Part shown: piece after piece, positions 49,340 through 58,566 of the stretch
How the letters are laid out: each line of letters opens with the position of its first letter
How positions within the stretch are numbered: position 1 is the stretch's first letter
Made by a program: the position numbers and the translations under genes
DNA from: JANMDU01 sp031375105
Lineage (GTDB): Bacteria; Pseudomonadota; Gammaproteobacteria; Burkholderiales; Burkholderiaceae_C
DNA length: 64,000 nt
Assembly (NCBI GenBank): GCA_031375105.1
Contig: JANMHJ010000036.1
Coordinates: 1 to 64,000 of the forward strand
Direction: 5' to 3'
The notes under the pieces: model-generated
Databases searched by the model: none
What the model was told of the DNA's origin: nothing
The model's input: the letters and a program-made list of their open reading frames with translations, nothing else

Positions 49340-50389
49340 ATGAAGCAACTGTGTATCGCGGCTGTCGCAACAGCCGTGCTGGGTTACTGCGGCCTGTCGA
49401 TGAGCCAAACTGCTCCTGCTCATTCGTCTGCTGCCAAAGCTGGAAATACGTGGAACTTAGCCACTGGCTACCGAGCGGAGAGTTTCCATGGTCGCAATTT
49501 AAGCCAGTTTGCCGACGATGTGAAAGCTGCCACACAAGGTCAATTGAAGATCGAGCTGCATGCAAACAACAGCTTGGTCAAGCTTGCAGACATTCGCAAT
49601 GCCGTAGAAGCTGGCAAAGTGCAAGCGGGTGAATCCATCATGAGTGGTTTGACCAAAGAGATTCCCACCAGCGGCGCAGATTCTGTGCCCTTTGTGGTGA
49701 ACACGTTTTCCGATGCTTCCAAGCTTTGGCGCTTGCAACGGCCGCTCACTGAAAAAGCGTTTGATAAACGCGGCTTGAAAGTGCTCTACGCCGTGCCTTG
49801 GCCACCACAGGGCTTGTACAGCAAGAAACCGATCTCCACGTTGCAAGATTTTCGCGGCACGAAGATGCGCACCTACAACCCGTCCACGCAGCGCATCGCC
49901 GAGCTGCTGGGGGCGCAAGGCCAAGATGTACCCATGGTTGAAGTGGGCAAGGCGATGCGCGAAGGGCGCATTGATAGCATGATCACCTCCGCTGTGACGG
50001 GTGCTGAAAACAAGGTTTGGAGCGACATTCGCTACTACTATGAAATCAACGCTTGGTTTCCGAAAAATATTGTTTACGTGAACAGCAAAGCATTTGCAGC
50101 CTTAGCGCCTGTCAATCAAAAAGCTGTCTTGCTTGCTGCTGCGAATGCTGAAAAGCGCGGCTGGGAGATGAGCCAAAAAGCGGCTTCGGATTCCACCGAA
50201 GAGCTGCGAACCAATGGCGTCAAGATTGATCGCATTCCGCGTGAAATTGAGATGGCACTCAAGCGCTTGGGCGAAAAATTTTCCCGCGAATGGGTGGCCA
50301 GCGTGGGGCAGGAAGCCACAGAAATCTTTATGCCGTATTACTTTGAGGGTATTGCCCCGGTAGCGGCAGTGCAAACTCCTTCAAAATAA
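49340..50389 (+). CDS. TRAP transporter solute-binding protein DctP, paralogue 3
   Basis: 349 residues with signal peptide (LGYCGLSMSQTAPA). More diverged (WNLATGYRAESFHGRNLSQFADDVKAATQG, VLYAVPWPPQGLYSKKPISTLQDFRGTKMRTYNPS) with a longer C-terminal tail. Lying after dctM, it probably binds a second ligand for the same permease. Confidence 0.9.
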   Translation: MKQLCIAAVATAVLGYCGLSMSQTAPAHSSAAKAGNTWNLATGYRAESFHGRNLSQFADDVKAATQGQLKIELHANNSLVKLADIRNAVEAGKVQAGESIMSGLTKEIPTSGADSVPFVVNTFSDASKLWRLQRPLTEKAFDKRGLKVLYAVPWPPQGLYSKKPISTLQDFRGTKMRTYNPSTQRIAELLGAQGQDVPMVEVGKAMREGRIDSMITSAVTGAENKVWSDIRYYYEINAWFPKNIVYVNSKAFAALAPVNQKAVLLAAANAEKRGWEMSQKAASDSTEELRTNGVKIDRIPREIEMALKRLGEKFSREWVASVGQEATEIFMPYYFEGIAPVAAVQTPSK

Positions 50390-50409
50390 CAGTATTAATT
50401 TTCTTGAAC

Positions 50410-53400
50410 ATGAATTCAAACCCAACTTCCTCCCGCTGGCAATTCTGGATTGACCGTGGCGGCACATTCACCGATATCGTGGGCAAGCGGCCTGATGGCT
50501 CTTTGGTGACGCATAAGCTGTTGTCTGAAAATCCTGAGCAATACAAAGATGCAGCGGTGGCAGGCATTCGGCATTTGCTGGGATTGAAGCCGGGTGAGCT
50601 CGTTAAAGCAGACTTTGTGGAATGCGTGAAGATGGGCACCACCGTGGCTACCAATGCTTTGCTGGAGCGCAAAGGCGAGCCCACGCTCTTGGTGACGACG
50701 CGCGGCTTTCGTGATGCGCTGCGCATCGCCTATCAAAACCGCCCGCGTTTGTTTGACCGCAACATCATCTTGCCCGAGCTGCTTTACAGCGCTGTAGTGG
50801 AAGCACAAGAGCGCGTGGGCGCGGATGGCGAGATCGTCATGCCTTTGGATGAGTCGCTATTAAAAAGTGAGCTAACTGCGCAGTATTTAAAAGGGCTACG
50901 ATCGGTTTCTATTGTGTTTATGCACGGATATCGCTATACCGCGCATGAGCTGGTCGCTGAGCGCATTGCAAGAGAGGTGGGCTTCAAGCAGATCAGCGTG
51001 AGCCACAAAACCTCGCCGATGATGAAGTTTGTGAGCCGGGGAGACACCACCGTGGTGGATGCCTATCTTTCACCGATTTTGAGCCGCTATGTGAGCCAAG
51101 TGGCGGGTGAGTTGCCTGGCGTGAAATTGTTTTTCATGCAGTCGTCTGGCGGTTTGACGGACGCGCATGCCTTCCAAGGCAAAGACGCGATTTTGTCGGG
51201 GCCAGCGGGCGGCATTGTGGGTATGGCACGCACAGCGAAGATTGCGGATTTTGACAAGGTGATTGGCTTCGATATGGGCGGCACATCCACCGACGTGAGC
51301 CACTATGCGGGAGAGTTTGAGCGCGAGTTCGAAACGCAGGTGGCGGGTGTGCGCATGCGTGCGCCTATGATGAGCATTCATACGGTTGCTGCGGGCGGCG
51401 GCTCGATTTTGGAATTTGATGGCTCGCGCTTTCGCGTGGGCCCGCAGAGTGCGGGTGCGAATCCGGGGCCTGCGAGCTATCGGCGCGGCGGGCCGCTGGC
51501 TGTGACGGATGCGAACGTGATGGTGGGCAAGATCCAGCCGCGTCATTTTCCTAAGGTGTTTGGCTCAGCGGCCAATGAAGCGCTGAGCTATGAAGCGGTG
51601 CTGATCAAATTCAATGAGATCGCAGGCCGAGTGGGGCGCTCCGCAGAATCTGTGGCAGAAGGCTTTATCAACATCGCCGTGCAGCAAATGGCCAACGCGA
51701 TTAAAAAAATCTCGGTTGCACGCGGCTATGACGTGACGCGCTATACGCTGCAATGCTTTGGCGGTGCGGGTGGGCAGCATGCGTGCTTGGTGGCCGATGC
51801 GCTTGGCATGACGCGCGTTTTTGTGCATCCGTATGCGGGTGTGCTCTCGGCTTATGGCATGGGCTTGGCCGATCAGAGTGTGATGCGCGAGCAGGCGGTG
51901 GAGTTGAAGTTGACGCAGCAGGCGTTGCCTCAAATTTCGGATCAACTCAATGCCCTAGCGCAAGCGGCCAGCCTAGAGCTGCATGGCCAGCAAATGGGGC
52001 AGGGCGCTGTGGTGGTGCATCGGCGTGTGCATGTGAAATACGAAGGCACGGATACAGCTTTGGTCGTGCCGTTTTCTGATCTGGCCAGCATTGAAGCATC
52101 TTTTGAGAAAGCTTATAAGCAGCGTTTTGCCTTTTTGATGCAAGGCAAGGCTTTCGTCGTCGAGGCCGTCTCTGTGGAAGCTGTGATTGGTGGCGATGCG
52201 CCTGCCGAGAAGCGCCATGAGCTGCATGAGCCACGCGCAGTGCCAGCGAGAGAGACGGTGAAAATGTTTTCTGGCGGGCAGTGGCATGAGGCGGCGCTTG
52301 TGGTGCGCGAAGACATGCAGCCAGGTGATATCGTCCCCGGCCCGGCCATCATCGCTGAGAAAAATGCCACCACGATCGTGGAGCCGGGTTGGGAAGCCAA
52401 TTTAACGGCTTTAGACCATCTTGTCCTTGAAAGACGTGCACAGCGTGCTATCAAATTTGCAGTAGGCACAACGGTTGACCCAGTGTTGCTGGAGGTCTTT
52501 AACAACCTCTTCATGAACATTGCCGAGCAGATGGGCTTACAGTTGCAAAATACCGCCTACTCGGTCAACATCAAAGAGCGCCTTGATTTCAGTTGTGCTT
52601 TGTTTGATGCGGAAGGCAATCTGATCGCCAATGCTCCGCACATGCCCGTTCACCTGGGCTCGATGGGCGAAAGCATCAAAACTGTGGTGAATGAAAACCG
52701 CAACACAATGCAGCCGGGCAATGTGTATGTATTGAACGATCCGTATCACGGCGGCACGCATTTGCCAGATGTGACGGTAATCACGCCGGTGTATGTCGGT
52801 GATGGAAAGAGCCCGCTGTTCTACGTCGGCTCACGTGGCCACCAAGCAGATATTGGCGGCACCACGCCGGGCTCGATGCCACCGTTTTCCACGCGCATTG
52901 AAGAAGAGGGCGTGCAGATCAATAATTTCCTATTGGTTGAGCGTGGCGTGTTGCGTGAAAAAGAAATGGTCGCGCTGCTGGAGAGCGGTGAATATCCTTC
53001 GCGCAACCCATATCAAAACATGGCGGATTTGAAAGCGCAGATCGCCGCCAATGAAAAAGGCGTGCAAGAGCTACGCAAAATGGTGGAGCATTTTGGCTTG
53101 GATGTGGTGCAGGCTTACATGGGGCATGTGCAAGACAACGCCGAAGAATCTGTGCGCCGCGCCTTGGTGATGCTGTCTTCTCGCCTGAAAGACAGCAGCT
53201 TCACGCTGCCGCTGGATAACGGCGCACAGATCAAAGTAGCGATCCGCGTCGATGGCAAAAACCGCAGTGCCGAGATTGATTTCACAGGCACCTCGCCGCA
53301 GCAAATCAATAATTTCAACGCCCCCAAAGCAGTTTGCATGGCGGCAGTGCTGTATGTCTTTCGCACTTTGGTGGATGACGATATTCCGCTCAACGCCGGT

Positions 53401-54045
53401 TGCTTGAAGCCGCTCAAAGTGACGATTCCTGCAGGATGCATGCTCAACCCGAACCCGCCTGCCAGCGTGGTGGCGGGTAATGTAGAAACCTCCACCTGCA
53501 TCACCAATGCGCTTTACGGTGCGCTCGGCCTGATGGCGGGCAGTCAACCCACCATGAACAACTTCACTTTCGGCAACGAGCGCCATCAGTATTACGAAAC
53601 CATCTCCGGCGGCTCAGGCGCAGGCGGCGTGTTTGACGCGAGCGGCCAATTGGTGGGCGGCTTCAACGGTACAAGCGTCGTGCAAACGCATATGACCAAC
53701 TCTCGCCTCACAGACCCCGAAGTGCTGGAATTCCGTTTCCCCGTGCGGCTCGAAAGCTATGAAATCAGACAAGGCTCAGGCGGCGCAGGCCAGTTCATTG
53801 GCGGCAACGGCGGTATCCGACGCGTCAAATTCTTAGAGCCCATGACCGCCAGCATCCTAAGCAATGGCCGCATCCATCCCGCCTTCGGCATGAACGGCGG
53901 CACGTCGGGCGCAACAGGCTTGAACCGCGTGGTGCGCAAAGACGGCAGTATCGAAGAGCTGGGCCATATCGGCAGCGCACCGATGCAAGCAGGCGATGTG
54001 TTTGAGATTCACACGCCGGGCGGTGGGGGTTTTGGCTCAACTTAG
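50410..54045 (+). CDS. 5-oxoprolinase / N-methylhydantoinase A-B fusion (HyuA-HyuB type)
   Basis: 1211 residues, the size of ATP-dependent 5-oxoprolinase, which opens 5-oxo-L-proline to L-glutamate. HyuA half: FWIDRGGTFTDIVGKRPDG, KMGTTVATNALLERKGE, GFDMGGTSTDVSHYAGEFE, GAGGQHACLVADALGM. HyuB half: DPVLLEVFNNLFMNIAEQMG, FDAEGNLIANAPHMPVHLGSM, ISGGSGAGGVFDASGQ, TPGGGGFGS. Hydantoin substrates are the main alternative. ATG 50410 is used. Two stretches (residues 149-169 and the HyuA/HyuB linker near 680-692) resemble degenerate repeat copies at DNA level. Confidence 0.92.
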   Translation: MNSNPTSSRWQFWIDRGGTFTDIVGKRPDGSLVTHKLLSENPEQYKDAAVAGIRHLLGLKPGELVKADFVECVKMGTTVATNALLERKGEPTLLVTTRGFRDALRIAYQNRPRLFDRNIILPELLYSAVVEAQERVGADGEIVMPLDESLLKSELTAQYLKGLRSVSIVFMHGYRYTAHELVAERIAREVGFKQISVSHKTSPMMKFVSRGDTTVVDAYLSPILSRYVSQVAGELPGVKLFFMQSSGGLTDAHAFQGKDAILSGPAGGIVGMARTAKIADFDKVIGFDMGGTSTDVSHYAGEFEREFETQVAGVRMRAPMMSIHTVAAGGGSILEFDGSRFRVGPQSAGANPGPASYRRGGPLAVTDANVMVGKIQPRHFPKVFGSAANEALSYEAVLIKFNEIAGRVGRSAESVAEGFINIAVQQMANAIKKISVARGYDVTRYTLQCFGGAGGQHACLVADALGMTRVFVHPYAGVLSAYGMGLADQSVMREQAVELKLTQQALPQISDQLNALAQAASLELHGQQMGQGAVVVHRRVHVKYEGTDTALVVPFSDLASIEASFEKAYKQRFAFLMQGKAFVVEAVSVEAVIGGDAPAEKRHELHEPRAVPARETVKMFSGGQWHEAALVVREDMQPGDIVPGPAIIAEKNATTIVEPGWEANLTALDHLVLERRAQRAIKFAVGTTVDPVLLEVFNNLFMNIAEQMGLQLQNTAYSVNIKERLDFSCALFDAEGNLIANAPHMPVHLGSMGESIKTVVNENRNTMQPGNVYVLNDPYHGGTHLPDVTVITPVYVGDGKSPLFYVGSRGHQADIGGTTPGSMPPFSTRIEEEGVQINNFLLVERGVLREKEMVALLESGEYPSRNPYQNMADLKAQIAANEKGVQELRKMVEHFGLDVVQAYMGHVQDNAEESVRRALVMLSSRLKDSSFTLPLDNGAQIKVAIRVDGKNRSAEIDFTGTSPQQINNFNAPKAVCMAAVLYVFRTLVDDDIPLNAGCLKPLKVTIPAGCMLNPNPPASVVAGNVETSTCITNALYGALGLMAGSQPTMNNFTFGNERHQYYETISGGSGAGGVFDASGQLVGGFNGTSVVQTHMTNSRLTDPEVLEFRFPVRLESYEIRQGSGGAGQFIGGNGGIRRVKFLEPMTASILSNGRIHPAFGMNGGTSGATGLNRVVRKDGSIEELGHIGSAPMQAGDVFEIHTPGGGGFGST
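50856..50915 (-). repeat. Possible degenerate element inside the oxoprolinase gene
   Basis: CGCTATTAAAAAGTGAGCTAACTGCGCAGTATTTAAAAGGGCTACGATCGG keeps the order of the element's marks (split into TGCTATTAAA-like end, CTGCGCAG, AAAAGGGCTA). The protein here (LLKSELTAQYLKGLRSVSIVF) still fits the family, so chance resemblance is possible. Confidence 0.45.
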
Positions 54046-54049
54046 TATT

Positions 54050-54110
54050 TTTGAGGCATTGGCATCTGGCCGTGATGGAATCTGCGTAGCATGCTATTTT
54101 TTTAATAGCA
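54050..54110 (+). repeat. Dispersed palindromic element after the oxoprolinase gene
   Basis: GGCATCTGGCCGTGATGGAA, TCTGCGTAGCATGCTATTTT and TTTAATAGCA, directly after the stop codon. Confidence 0.8.
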
Positions 54111-54202
54111 ATGAAAGTTCACATACCCGTTGAGCGTACGCGCACGAAAGCAGCAAAGCGCGGCTTACGGCTGGGTCAATATACTCGGCGCGGGTTTCGG
54201 CA

Positions 54203-55270
54203 TCATTCATGATCAAGCGTGATGTGGGAGAGCAGGAAAAACAAGGGCTGATTGATATAGAAGTTGGTGCGCCCCATTTTTTTCTTTTCTACAAAGCCCG
54301 CCACACTCAGCGCGTCAAGATGCTTGGCTGCTGTGATGCGTGAAATGCTCAGATCTTTTTCTAAGAATTCAATTTTTGTGTAGGGATAGCGAAACAAATT
54401 ATTCAAAAGCTCTTGGCTGTAAATCTTGGGCAACGCTTCTCGTAGCCGATGCTGGGTGTTTTGCACCAGTGTACGCATTTGCTTGATCAGTTGCACCTGA
54501 CTTTTCGCCGTGAAGGCCACGCCTGTGAGCATGTAGCTGCACCAAGGTGCCCAATCGCCCGTAACCCGTGTGCTTTGCAGCAACTGGTAATACTTAGCTT
54601 TGGTGGAGGTGATGTACCGGCTGAGATAGAGCACTGGCGAATCCAGTAAATCCTCTCGCTGCAGCATCAACAAGTTCAAGATGCGCCCGGTACGGTCATT
54701 GCCATCATAGAAGGGATGAATGCTCTCAAACTGATGATGCGCCACCGCCATGCGAAGGAGCGGGTCAAGCTTATCGTCTGCATGGACAAAATCCACCCAA
54801 TCTTGCATCAGCTTTTGCACCATTTGGGCATCTTGTGGAGGCTCATAGACGACTACTCCCGTGCTTTGATTTTTCAATACAGTGCCGGGCAGTTTGCGAA
54901 AGCCCGCATTGTTTTGCTCCACCTCGGCCTGCACGCGCAGCACCGTGGCCATGCGGATCAAGCCCGATTGCGCTACATCTTGCGTACCCACGCGCAGCGC
55001 AGCGAGATAGTTTTGCACCTCTTTCGCCGCGCCCGCGTTGGCGTTGCTTTGATCGTAGGCATACAGCTCATCATGTGTGGTGATGATGTTTTCAATTTCA
55101 GAGCTGTCTTTGGCCTCTTGAATGGCCAAGGTATCTAGCAAAATCCCGCTGTTAGGCAAAGCCTCACACAGGCCTTTGAGCTCTGCCAAATGCCGATGCG
55201 CCAAAGCCAAAGCCTGCCACACTTGGGGCTTCTCCAAACTTTGGCTGCTAGGGATGTCGAGTTCGGTCAC
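54203..55270 (-). CDS. Fic-family adenylyltransferase with internal inhibitory motif
   Basis: 355 residues. The N-terminal inhibitory helix has SSEIEN, matching (S/T)-x3-E-(G/N), so the enzyme is class II (self-inhibited). The Fic core is HQFESIHPFYDGNDRTGRILNLLML; the catalytic motif differs from HPFx(D/E)GN(G/K)R by Asp in place of Gly/Lys. A C-terminal winged helix (IEFLEKDLSISRITAAKHLDALSVAGFVEKKKMGR) is present. It AMPylates proteins and may regulate itself. Starts at GTG. Confidence 0.9.
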   Translation of the reverse strand: MTELDIPSSQSLEKPQVWQALALAHRHLAELKGLCEALPNSGILLDTLAIQEAKDSSEIENIITTHDELYAYDQSNANAGAAKEVQNYLAALRVGTQDVAQSGLIRMATVLRVQAEVEQNNAGFRKLPGTVLKNQSTGVVVYEPPQDAQMVQKLMQDWVDFVHADDKLDPLLRMAVAHHQFESIHPFYDGNDRTGRILNLLMLQREDLLDSPVLYLSRYITSTKAKYYQLLQSTRVTGDWAPWCSYMLTGVAFTAKSQVQLIKQMRTLVQNTQHRLREALPKIYSQELLNNLFRYPYTKIEFLEKDLSISRITAAKHLDALSVAGFVEKKKMGRTNFYINQPLFFLLSHITLDHE

Positions 55271-55294
55271 TTCATAACGCTCTGGCGGAGCCTC

Positions 55295-55368
55295 ACATGA
55301 TAAAAAAGAGCCTTTACTTTATCAAAACCGTCACAACATGTAAAGAAAAATAGATTTATTTATCATGT
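55295..55368. promoter_or_regulatory. Inverted repeat in the fic promoter
   Basis: ACATGATAAA (55295-55304) and TTTATCATGT (55359-55368) are perfect inverted copies 54 bases apart, in an AT-rich region upstream of fic. A related word (AACATGTAAAG) lies between them. Candidate binding sites for the Fic protein's own winged helix. Confidence 0.5.
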
Positions 55369-55447
55369 AATTGTCGATATGCCTACATTCCAGTGTTTTA
55401 TCGACACATCAGAGCTGCCCGCTGAAGATTTGCTCAAACATGGTGAA

Positions 55448-55517
55448 TCACTATCAATTTCGTAGCGCTCCCCACAAATTGCGTGCCGGCTAGAGGCCGA
55501 TTTGGCTTAAAAATGAC
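55448..55517 (-). repeat. Dispersed palindromic element downstream of the aminotransferase
   Basis: CACTATCAATTTCGTAGCG, then AAATTGCGTGCCGGCTAGAG and GCCGATTTGGCTTAAAAATG. It touches the 3' end of the gene at 55521. Confidence 0.82.
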
Positions 55518-55520
55518 AGC

Positions 55521-56684
55521 TTAGAGCTTGGCTAGGCGCTCTAGGGCTGTATGGAGCGTCTCGTCCTTCTTTGCAAAGCAAAAGCGCACCACGCGCTGGT
55601 CGAAGCCAGAGCCGTAGAAGGCCGAGAGCGGAATGGCGGCCACGCCGATTTCTGTGGTGAGCCATTTGCAGAAATCGGCTTCGCTTAGGTCGCTGATGGC
55701 ACTGATATCAACGCATTGGAAATAGCTGCCCTGCGTGTGCAGGGGTTTGAGGCGGGTTTTGCGGATGCCTTCTAGGAAGAGATCGCGCTTGCGTTGGTAG
55801 AAGGCGGGCAGGTCGTTGTAGGGCGCTGGGCTGGCCATGTAGGCAGCCAGCGCATGTTGCACGGGGGTGTTGACGGTGAACACGTTGAACTGGTGCACTT
55901 TGCGAAATTCGGCCGTCATGCTGGAAGGCGCGGCCACGTAGCCGACTTTCCAACCCGTCACATGATAGGTCTTGCCAAAGCTGCTGACGATGAAGGCGCG
56001 TGCGGCGAGGCCTGCAAAGCGGGTGGCGCTTTGGTGTTGCTGGCCGTCAAACACCATGTGTTCATAGACTTCGTCGCTGATGAGCAAGATGTCGGTTGGC
56101 GCGAGGATTTCTTGCAGCTTCTCCATCTCAGCCTGAGACCAGATTGTGGCGCTGGGGTTATGTGGACTGTTGATCAGGATGGCTTTGGTTTTTGGCGTGA
56201 TCGCCGCGCTGATCTTGTCGAAGTCCGGCCGGAAGGTATGCGGCGTGAGCGGCACTCTTACAGTAGTCCCGCCTGCCAATTCAATGTTGGGCACGTAGCT
56301 GTCGTAGCAAGGCTCCAGCACGATCACTTCGTCACCCGGGCGCACCACGGCAAGAATCGCCGTAATAATCGCTTGCGTGGCACCGGCTGTGATGGTGATT
56401 TCGCTCTCAGCCGAGTATTTCCTGGCGTGGAGTGCTTCTATTTTGGTAGCAATCGCTTGGCGTAAAGAAGCAATACCCGTCATCGGCGGATACTGGTTGT
56501 GGCCACTTTGCATTGCGCTCGTCACAGCATTCACAAGCGCCGGATCGCATTCAAAATCAGGAAAGCCTTGGCCGAGATTGACGGCTTTTTTCTCAGCAGC
56601 AAGCTGAGACATCACCGTAAAAATTGTGGTGCCGACGGCAGGGAGTTTGGTTTGTAGGACGGGGGTGCGTTCTAGGACTTGCAT
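55521..56684 (-). CDS. Methionine-type PLP aminotransferase (YbdL-like)
   Basis: 387 residues, class I aminotransferase. AVNLGQGFPDFECDPALV, ITITAGATQAIITAILAVV, INSPHNPSATIW, LISDEVYEHMVFDG and the PLP-Lys in VSSFGKTYHVTGWKVGY are clear. It fits the YbdL/methionine aminotransferase subgroup acting in transamination of methionine and aromatic amino acids. ATG 56684 (MQVLERTPV). It follows the CysB-like gene on the same strand, consistent with sulphur metabolism. Confidence 0.9.
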   Translation of the reverse strand: MQVLERTPVLQTKLPAVGTTIFTVMSQLAAEKKAVNLGQGFPDFECDPALVNAVTSAMQSGHNQYPPMTGIASLRQAIATKIEALHARKYSAESEITITAGATQAIITAILAVVRPGDEVIVLEPCYDSYVPNIELAGGTTVRVPLTPHTFRPDFDKISAAITPKTKAILINSPHNPSATIWSQAEMEKLQEILAPTDILLISDEVYEHMVFDGQQHQSATRFAGLAARAFIVSSFGKTYHVTGWKVGYVAAPSSMTAEFRKVHQFNVFTVNTPVQHALAAYMASPAPYNDLPAFYQRKRDLFLEGIRKTRLKPLHTQGSYFQCVDISAISDLSEADFCKWLTTEIGVAAIPLSAFYGSGFDQRVVRFCFAKKDETLHTALERLAKL

Positions 56685-56722
56685 GGTCAAATATCAAAGA
56701 TGCTAAAAATGATGAACGGTGA

Positions 56723-57664
56723 TTACAACGCAAAATCATCGCTATACCCAGCCAGCGCTTTGCTGACCAAATCGCGTGTGAGGCGGGGGCTGATGAGTTC
56801 GGTGAAGGTGTAGATGAAGTTGCGAAGGTAGGCGCTGCGTTTGAAGGCGACGCGGGCTGTGTTTTTGCCAAACAAATGGCCTGCGGGTTTGACGATGAGG
56901 TCTTTTTCCACATCGGCGTTCACAGCCATTTCGGCCACGATGCCCACGCCTAGGCCGGCGCGCACATAGGTTTTGATCACATCCGAGTCAATCGCTTCAA
57001 TCGCCATGCGCGGCGCGAGCTTTTTGGCGGCGAAAGCGGCATCTATTTTGGTCCGACCTGTAAAGGTGGGGTGGTAGCTCACGAGCGGCTCGCCTGCCAA
57101 ATCTTGCAGCGTGATCTCGCTGACTTTGGCGAGCTTGTGATCCACGGGCATCACGAGCACATGCTGCCATTCGTAGCAAGGTAGAGTCACAAGCTCAGCG
57201 TAATCGGCCAGGCTTTCGGTGGCGATGCCAATCTCAGCCACTTCATCAATCAGCATTTTGGCCACTTGATCGGGCGAGCCTTGGTGCAGGCTGATGTTGA
57301 CTTTAGGGAAGGCTTCGCGCAGCTTGGCGATTGGCGCGGGCAGCACGTAGCGCGCCTGCGTGTGGGTGGAGGCGATGCTCAAAGTGCCGCTGTCTTGCAA
57401 GCTGTATTGCTCGCCGATACGCTTCAAATTGCCCACTTCGCGCAAGATGATCTCAATGCTTTTGAGCACTTGCACACCAGGCTCGGTGATGCGCTTCAAG
57501 CGCTTGCCATGCCGCGCAAACACCTCAATGCCCAACTCTTCCTCAAACTCGATGATGGCTTTAGACACGCCAGGCTGAGAGGTGTGCAGCGCCTTGGCGG
57601 CTTCGGTAAGGTTCAGATTGCGACGAGCGGCTTCTTGAACGAAGCGGAATTGGTGAAGGTTCAT
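56723..57664 (-). CDS. CysB-like LysR regulator
   Basis: 313 residues. MNLHQFRFVQEAARRNLNLTEAAKALHTSQPGVSKAIIEFEEELGIEVF is the CysB/Cbl-type HTH; the effector domain includes ATHTQARYVLP (STHTQARY) and VSYHPTFTGRTKIDAAF, as in CysB. It activates cysteine/sulphate assimilation genes in response to acetylserine. Followed 38 bases on by the aminotransferase. Confidence 0.93.
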   Translation of the reverse strand: MNLHQFRFVQEAARRNLNLTEAAKALHTSQPGVSKAIIEFEEELGIEVFARHGKRLKRITEPGVQVLKSIEIILREVGNLKRIGEQYSLQDSGTLSIASTHTQARYVLPAPIAKLREAFPKVNISLHQGSPDQVAKMLIDEVAEIGIATESLADYAELVTLPCYEWQHVLVMPVDHKLAKVSEITLQDLAGEPLVSYHPTFTGRTKIDAAFAAKKLAPRMAIEAIDSDVIKTYVRAGLGVGIVAEMAVNADVEKDLIVKPAGHLFGKNTARVAFKRSAYLRNFIYTFTELISPRLTRDLVSKALAGYSDDFAL

Positions 57665-58158
57665 ATCGAAATGCAGCTAAAGAATGGGTTTATTATGCCC
57701 GATCCTGCGTATTTGCTTCTTGCGCCTCTGGCGAGCACGGATCAATGAAATATGGATAAAAAATGGTCATTCTCCTTTATATTTTCTACATAGTTTGCTA
57801 TGAATAATATAGTGATTCTCTGCTTGCGTTGATGGCTTGTATTGCTGGCATTTCAGCGCTCATCTGCCTCGCCCTCGCTGCGCCAGCTCAGCAGCTTCAC
57901 CTACGAGCCACTCGCTTGCCTGCCACGTGACGTGCCCGAAAAAGCCGAGGCCTTTCTTTTAGGCGCTCCGTGCGGGATACCGCGAGCTACTTATCTTTTG
58001 TAGCGATGATGGCATTGCTGGCCGCGCCCGACCGAGAAAGACTTCGTTTTTTCTGACCCATCGCGTAGCGGATGGAGAGAATTGGCGTGTCGTTTTGCTA
58101 TCTATTTCGTAGCGTCTTGCGCAAATTTTGTAAGGGCTAGAGAACGAGTTAGGCAAAC
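57665..58158. other. Gene-free stretch after cysB-like gene, with the left arm of an inverted duplication
   Basis: 494 bases with no convincing gene. 57909-58150 is the left copy of the duplication described for 58820-59080. The first part (57665-57900) shows a short AT-rich stretch with a weak element-like end (TAGTTTGCTATGAATAATAT). Confidence 0.6.
57909..58150 (+). repeat. Inverted duplication, left arm
   Basis: About 240 bases that match 58820-59080 in reverse: GTGCCCGAAAAAGCCGAGG, CTGGCCGCGCCCGACCGAG, AAAGACTTCGTTTTTTC, CCCATCGCG-AGCGGATGGAG, then a dispersed element (GCTATCTATTTCGTAGCG, TTGTAAGGGCTAGAG). Confidence 0.88.
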
Positions 58159-58566
58159 TCATAACTTGCACCCAGAAAGACTTTGCATCAAAGCCGCACT
58201 GGGCGCTGCCGAATGATAGCTACCCTTATTCATCCAAGATTTGCTATCGAGCCATTTTGTGTTTTGATCAACTTTTTTGATGAGCGTGTCATGCTCAACG
58301 AGATACCAGTGTTCGTTGAGTGGAAACGCCACAAACAAACCTTTGCCTTTGTATTTCTTGTCGATAGTGAGCCTCGATTTCAACTGTACTTTCAGCGTGT
58401 CCAGCCTGTCTTTGTGATAGGCGAGAAAATCTGCGCCTTGCCAGTCATCAGCCAACTTGATGCAATTGAATCCGTAGTCTGCAAGCAATCCTGAAATCTT
58501 TTGGAAATTGAAGATTTCCTTTTGCCTAGGGTTAAGGCTCTTGTAATTAATTTTATTGAGATCCAT
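58159..58566 (-). CDS. Hypothetical protein with PD-(D/E)XK-like core
   Basis: 135 residues. FNCIKLADDWQGADFLAYHKDRLDTLKVQLKSRLTI has the spacing of a restriction-nuclease-like core (Asp in GADF, then Gln-x-Lys in VQLKSR). GLFVAFPLNEHWYLVEHDTLI follows. No methylase or other partner is adjacent. The gene is AT-rich and framed by the two arms of an inverted duplication, so it is probably acquired. Function not established. Confidence 0.6.
   Translation of the reverse strand: MDLNKINYKSLNPRQKEIFNFQKISGLLADYGFNCIKLADDWQGADFLAYHKDRLDTLKVQLKSRLTIDKKYKGKGLFVAFPLNEHWYLVEHDTLIKKVDQNTKWLDSKSWMNKGSYHSAAPSAALMQSLSGCKL

Noticed and set aside
52445..52485. Possible repeat copy at the HyuA/HyuB linker (GTGCTATCAAATTTGCAGTA)
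   Set aside because: Only the first ~20 bases resemble the element. Too weak to list as a copy.
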